Origin: Warburgia ugandensis
Lineage: Eukaryota; Streptophyta; Magnoliopsida; Canellales; Canellaceae
NCBI GenBank assembly: GCA_035236585.1
Contig: CP141126.1
Location: 11,421,001-11,485,000 of the forward strand
Reading direction: 5' to 3'
DNA length: 64,000 nucleotides
Of this stretch, positions 59,286-64,000 are shown one piece after another. A program made the position numbers and the translations under genes. The first letter of the stretch is position 1. Each line of letters begins with the position of its first letter. The notes beneath the pieces are model-generated. The model searched no databases, was not told where the DNA came from, and saw only the letters and a program-made list of their open reading frames with translations.

Positions 59286-62200
59286 GCGAGACGAGGCCGT
59301 GGAAGAGGAGGATTTCGCGGTCATGGTCGTGGTCGTGGCTACAAAAGAGGCAGAGGAAGATTTGAAGGACAAAGGTAGTCCAAAGAGCAAACAAGCACCA
59401 AGAATGGAGTTCAATGTTATCATTGCAAAGGATATGGTTATATAAAGGCAGATTGTTGGTACAAAGATCATAGAGCCAATTTTACAGCAGAGAATGAAGC
59501 ATTGGAGAATGAAGGAGATAGTAAGCTCTTTATGGCTAATTTTCATACTAACCATAAGGCAGGTGATTTATGGTTCGTAGATAGTGGTTGTTCGAATCAC
59601 ATGACTACCACGAAATCCATATTTCAAGAACTTGATGAAGCACAAAAGATGAAGGTGCAGCTGGAAAATGGCAAGGAAATACAAGTTGAAGGCAAAGGTA
59701 CGATGGGTATTGAAACTAGCCATGGTAAACTCAACTTTCTACATAATGTTTAATTTGTACCCGATTTAGGATACAATTTATTGAGTGTTGGGCAACTAAT
59801 GGCTAGTGGATATTCCATATTGTTTGATGATAATGCTTATGTTATCAAAGACAAGCAACCAGGTTAAGAAATGATCAAGATCAAGATAACTCAAAGTAAA
59901 ATGTTCCCATTGGAAGTCTCGAATATGGGAAATTATGTTCTTGCTGTTGGTGGAAAAGATGACTCAAAGCTATGGCATTTGCGATATGGGCATCTCAACA
60001 TCAAAGGTTTGTCATTGCTAAATCATAGACGTATGGTTCTTGGGCTACCAAAAATTGGTTCCATTGATTTATGTGAAGGGTGCGTTTATGGGAAACAAAT
60101 CGGAAAGTCATTTCCTATTGGGAAGGCTTGGAGAGCCTCAAAATGTCTTGAATTAATTTATGCTGATTTATGTGGGCCTATGCAAACTAAACTTTTGGTG
60201 GGAGTCGTTATTTCTTGCTTTTTACTAATGATTATAGTCACATGAGTTGGGTTTATTTTCTCGAAAGCAAGTCAGAAACTTTTGAAAAGTTTAGGCACTT
60301 CAAAGCTAAGGTGGAAAAGCAAAGTGGAATGTGCATCAAAGTCCTTCGCATTGACAGAGGTGGAGAATTCTTGTCCAAGGAGTTCAAGCTTTTTTGTGAA
60401 GATAATGGCATTCATAGGGAGTTGACAGCTCCTTACACTTCAGAGCAAAACGGTGTTGCCAAGAGGAAGAATCGGACTGTTGTAGAGATGGCAAGAAGTA
60501 TGTTACAAATAAAGGGGCTTCCAAATCAATTTTGGGCGGAGGCAGTATCAACATCCGTCTATTTACTGAATATCTCTCCAACAAGGGTTGTCATTTATAA
60601 AACTCCATTTGAAGCTTGGTATGGCAAGAAACCATATGTAAGTCATTTAAGAGTTTTTAGTTGTATTTCTTATGCTTTGGTAAATTCTCAAGTTCGTCAA
60701 AAACTTGATGAAAAATCTGAAAAGTGCGTTTTTATTGGTTATCGTACTCAATCCAAAGCATATAGATTATATAACCCTCTTAATGACAAAATTCTAACAA
60801 GAAGAGATGTAGTATTTGATGAGCATTCAAGTTGGGATTGGCAAAACAATGAAGAAAAACTGCAAGAACAGGTTCCTTTGGTGAATGGAGAATCCCCAAA
60901 TGAGAGTTTACAGCCCACTGTAGCAAGCTCAGATGGATCCTCCATGGCGTCACCAACTTCGTCACCTTCAACAAGTCCTCCATCAACCTCTCAGAGTTAC
61001 AACTCTTCATCCAGCCACGAAGGATCATCGAACAAGACGCCACCAAGAAAGTTTAGATCTTTGTCTGATATATATGCATTTTGTCAATTTGCTTTTATGG
61101 TTCAAATCCTAAGAATTATGAAGAAGCAGCAGAAAAAGAAGAATGGCAGAGAGCAATGATGGAAGAATTGGCAGCAATTGAAAAGAATGCAACATGGGAG
61201 ATGATGGACTTACTGAAAGGCAAAAGTGTGATTGGTTTGAAGTGGGTGTTCAAAACAAAGTTTGCTACAGATGGAAGCATATAGAAGCACAAGGCTCGGC
61301 TCGTGGCGAAAGGATATGCGCAACAACATGGTATTGATTTCGAAGAAATTTTTTCTCTAGTAGCTCGTTTTAAAACTGTGAGGATTGTTCTAGCATTAGC
61401 TACACAACTGCAGTGGCCAGTTTATCAATTTGATGTCAAGTTGGTATTCCTCAATAGAGATTTACAAGAAGAGGTCTATGTAGCACAGCCAGAAGGTTTC
61501 ATAAAGGTAGGCAAAGAAGAAAAGGTATACAAATTGAAGAAGACGTTATATGGATTGAAGCAAGCTCCTCGGGCATGGTATAGCAAAATTGATGGTTATT
61601 TTCAACAAAATGGATTCATCAGAAGTGCAAATGAGCCCACCTTGTATGTGAAAAAGAAAGGTAAAAATGATTTCGTCATTGTTTGTCTTTACGTTAATGA
61701 TATCATTTATACGAGTTCCTCTCAATCTCTTGTCGCTGAGTTTAAGTCACATATGAGGAATGAGTTCGAAATGTCAGATATGTGTTTATTGCATTTCTTT
61801 CTTGGCCTTGAAGTCCAACAAGCTGAAGGTGGGATTTTTATCTCACAAAGAAAATATGCCAAGGATCTTCTCAACAAATTTAGTATGCTTAATTGTAAGC
61901 CTGCAGCTACACTTATGAATATCAATGAGAAATTGTAGCAGGAAGATGGAGCAGAGATGGCTGATGCTAAAAGATTCAGGAGCCTAGCCGGAGGCTTAAT
62001 TTATCTGACCCACACTTGACCCGATATTGCATTTTCTGTTGGTGTTATTTTCAGGTTTATGCAGCATCCTTCAAAGGATCATTTTGGAGCAGCAAAGCGG
62101 GTTCTACGATATATTGCTAGAACTATGGAGTATGGAATTTGGTATTCTAAAGTTTCCAATTTCAAATTATGTGGGTTCACGGACAGCGATTGGGCAAGTT

Positions 62201-62658
62201 CATTGGATAACAGGCGGAGCATTTCAGCAAAAGTGTTTACTCTAGGATCAGGAGTAATCACTTGGAGCTCAAAGAAACAAGTCACAGCAGCATTATCATC
62301 GTCAGAAGCTGAGTATGTTGCAGCAACTTCAACAGCATTTCAAGCTATCTGGTTAAGAAGAATGTTAGCTGAACTTCAACAAGAGCAAGAGGGAGCAACA
62401 GAGATATTCTGCGACAACAAAGCAACAATCTTGATGACGGAAAATCCAACATTTCATAGCAGAACGAAGCATATTGATATTTGTTTCTATTTCATTCATG
62501 ATTTGGTTGCGAAGGAAGAGATAACTTTGAAGTACTGTAGCACTCACAAGCAGTGGGCTAACATACTGATGAAGTCTTTATCGAAGGAGAAATTCTACTA
62601 CTTTAGAGCTTTGCTTGGAGTTTGCAACTTTGAATCAAGAAGGAGTATTGAAGAATGA
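59286..62658 (+). pseudogene. pol: Copia pol (zinc knuckle, protease, integrase, RT, RNase H), multiply broken
   Basis: Order is gag tail, PR, INT, RT, RNase H, so a Ty1/copia element. The RGRG-rich tail leads to a zinc knuckle CYHCKGYGYIKADC in which the conserved His is Tyr. Protease has WFVDSGCSNHMT. Integrase has the LWHLRYGHLN zinc-binding end, then LRIDRGGEF and HRELTAPYTSEQNG. RT has KARLVAKGYAQQHGIDFEE and a catalytic box YVND in place of YVDD. RNase H keeps FTDSDWASS and SSSEAEYVA. Stops lie near 59376, 59751-59753, 59866, 61282, 61936 and 62018, with frameshifts near 60200 and 61080. The element cannot encode working proteins and has been decaying for some time. Confidence 0.93.
62637..62645 (+). 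promoter_or_regulatory. Copia polypurine tract
   Basis: AAGAAGGAG immediately precedes the 3' LTR, the position where plus-strand DNA synthesis is primed. The RNase H frame reads through it and ends inside the LTR. Confidence 0.8.
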
Positions 62659-62932
62659 TTCAAAATGATGACGTGTCATTGGTAGTTAGTGGTTAATAGA
62701 GTTAGTGGTGTACATGGATAAGTAATGGAATTAGTGGTGTACATGGATGAGCAATGGAGTTCGTGGGTGAGTAATGAAGTTAGTGGTGTATATGGTTGAG
62801 CAATGGAGTTAGTGGGTTTAGTGGTTTGTAAGCCTATAAAGGCAACTCGCTTTTATTGAAACAAAACACCTTGACAAAAATGCAATTTTTATAATCCTCT
62901 TCAGCAGTTATAAGAGTTTCTATTCTGCAACA
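62646..62932 (+). repeat. 3' LTR of the copia element (287 bp)
   Basis: Same TATTG...CAACA termini as the 5' LTR, with scattered substitutions and one minisatellite unit fewer. The shared TATTG start argues that the terminal change was present before or at insertion. Confidence 0.9.
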
Positions 62933-62937
62933 TCTCC

Positions 62938-63480
62938 AACTAGAAATGGTTATTAAGGCAATTTGTTTTCTTTTTCTTCTATGTGTGTTCTCTGAGTAGG
63001 AGAATTTCTTCTCATCTCAGACTATGCTTCTTCTTCTTTTTTTCTTTTTCCCTTTTTCTATCTATTCAGCATGCCCTCTTGAATAGAATACGGTTAGAAC
63101 AAGCTGCTGTTCTAAAGTACGAGACTTGTTGCCTGCATTTCCAACAGCTTTTTGCATTGAGGAATGGTTATTCAGGTAATTTTATTTATTTATTATTATT
63201 TTCTTCTGTTTGTGTGCTTCTTCTTTTTGCCCTGTACGTGTATGTTCTCGAAGTAGAAGAATTTCTTCTCAGATTCTTATTTTTCCTCCTCCTTTCCTTT
63301 TGTTCTTATTTGTATCCATTCATCATACCCTCTTGAACAGATTACGGTTTAGAAGAACAAGATTTTCAGTTTACGAGTGTCTTCTCTATATAAGAGAATC
63401 TTTTCTCATCTCTGATTCTGACTTTCTTTTTCCCTCAAACTATGCTCTTGGAACAGAGTAAGGTGTTTTCATAGCTTGTA
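62938..63480. repeat. Pyrimidine-rich tandem repeat that received the copia insertion
   Basis: Blocks recur: GAAATGGTTATTAAGGCAAT (62944) and GGAATGGTTATTCAGGTAAT (63162); GTAG(G/A)AGAATTTCTTCTCA (62997 and 63254); CATGCCCTCTTGAATAGAAT (63069) and CATACCCTCTTGAACAGATT (63324). Unit length is about 220-255 bp. The left copia flank (55203-55244) matches 63116-63158. Confidence 0.65.
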
Positions 63481-63484
63481 CTCG

Positions 63485-64000
63485 TGAGCTTCAGTGAGAT
63501 AGGAGTTCGTTAGCTGTGTTTTCTGGAGTTTATCTTCTATATGTTTCTTCATTCCTTGTTTGTTAGGTTCTTTTTTACACATGGGTCGGTTCTTTACATT
63601 TGATGCATACGATAACCTGAGAATTTCATATATTTTCTTGTTGTATATATGTTCTGCATTTTGGGCATTTCATTATACATATCGTTAGCTAAATTAAGTA
63701 GGAGACTCCTCTTCTAAATTACAAGTTATTTTATGTGTTCTGAGTTCTTTTTCTTTATTGGTATGACATTTATGGGTTCCTGGATTTTTTTGTATTGGCA
63801 CTGTTTTTGTTGGTTGTTGCAAAGATAATTGGCAAATAGTTTTCGATCTTATTTGTTAACTGGCAGTAGGTATTACTTATGTTTCTCTAAAAGTCCATGA
63901 TGGATTGTATCTTATAATTTTTCTTGATTTGGAGCCTTTAGTTTTTGTTTAGTTGTTTGGCGTGTAAGCTCTTTACTTTTTGGTTAATTTATTCCGTTCC
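63485..64000. other. T-rich intergenic DNA to the window end
   Basis: No gene or repeat end recognised. Confidence 0.35.

Noticed and set aside
1..64000. Search for CRISPR arrays, tRNA or rRNA genes, bacterial-type operons or a novel defence or biosynthetic cluster
   Set aside because: None seen. The tRNA-like segments found belong to Au SINEs, and the three real genes have unrelated functions.

Overview
The window is nuclear DNA of a flowering plant. Three plant genes are visible with GT-AG introns: a MyoB/zein-binding family gene, a DENND6-type DENN-domain gene and a leucoanthocyanidin reductase (LAR). They sit in long AT-rich intergenic DNA full of plant transposons: Au-type SINEs, fold-back MITEs, Ty1/copia, an L1-type LINE remnant and large solo LTRs. 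LAR belongs to condensed-tannin (proanthocyanidin) biosynthesis. Species cannot be fixed from the sequence.

Layout. 1-3.8 kb: 3' part of a myosin-binding protein gene (+). 5.9-7.9 kb: a dynamin-related 4C-like pseudogene flanked by two Au SINEs. 9.46-18.0 kb: the DENND6-like gene (-). Its last intron is about 6.4 kb and holds a 2.6-kb solo LTR with a perfect 5-bp target duplication plus two tandem duplications. 18.5-39.6 kb: gene-poor DNA with minisatellites, diverged duplications, a copia gag remnant, SINEs, and a run of three fold-back elements at 35.1-36.7 kb. 39.79-44.67 kb: a complete five-exon LAR gene (+), with a MITE and a SINE in its 3.4-kb third intron. 45-55 kb: repeats, a long TC microsatellite, a triple 93-bp repeat and an L1-type zf-RVT/RNase H remnant. 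55.24-62.94 kb: a complete-length but multiply broken copia element with both LTRs, interrupted just after gag by a second copy of the large solo LTR (2,975 bp). The last 1 kb is a pyrimidine-rich repeat that also formed the copia target.

The three genes have unrelated jobs: myosin XI cargo anchoring, predicted Rab-GEF activity, and flavan-3-ol synthesis. They show no operon-like or cluster logic. I see no CRISPR array, rRNA, tRNA gene or self-contained new system. The most unusual items are: a CpG-dense block of roughly 300 bp with a near-perfect palindrome, present in one of the two sister solo LTRs only; a probable stop-loss C-terminal extension in LAR; the nested solo-LTR-in-copia structure; and the cluster of fold-back elements.
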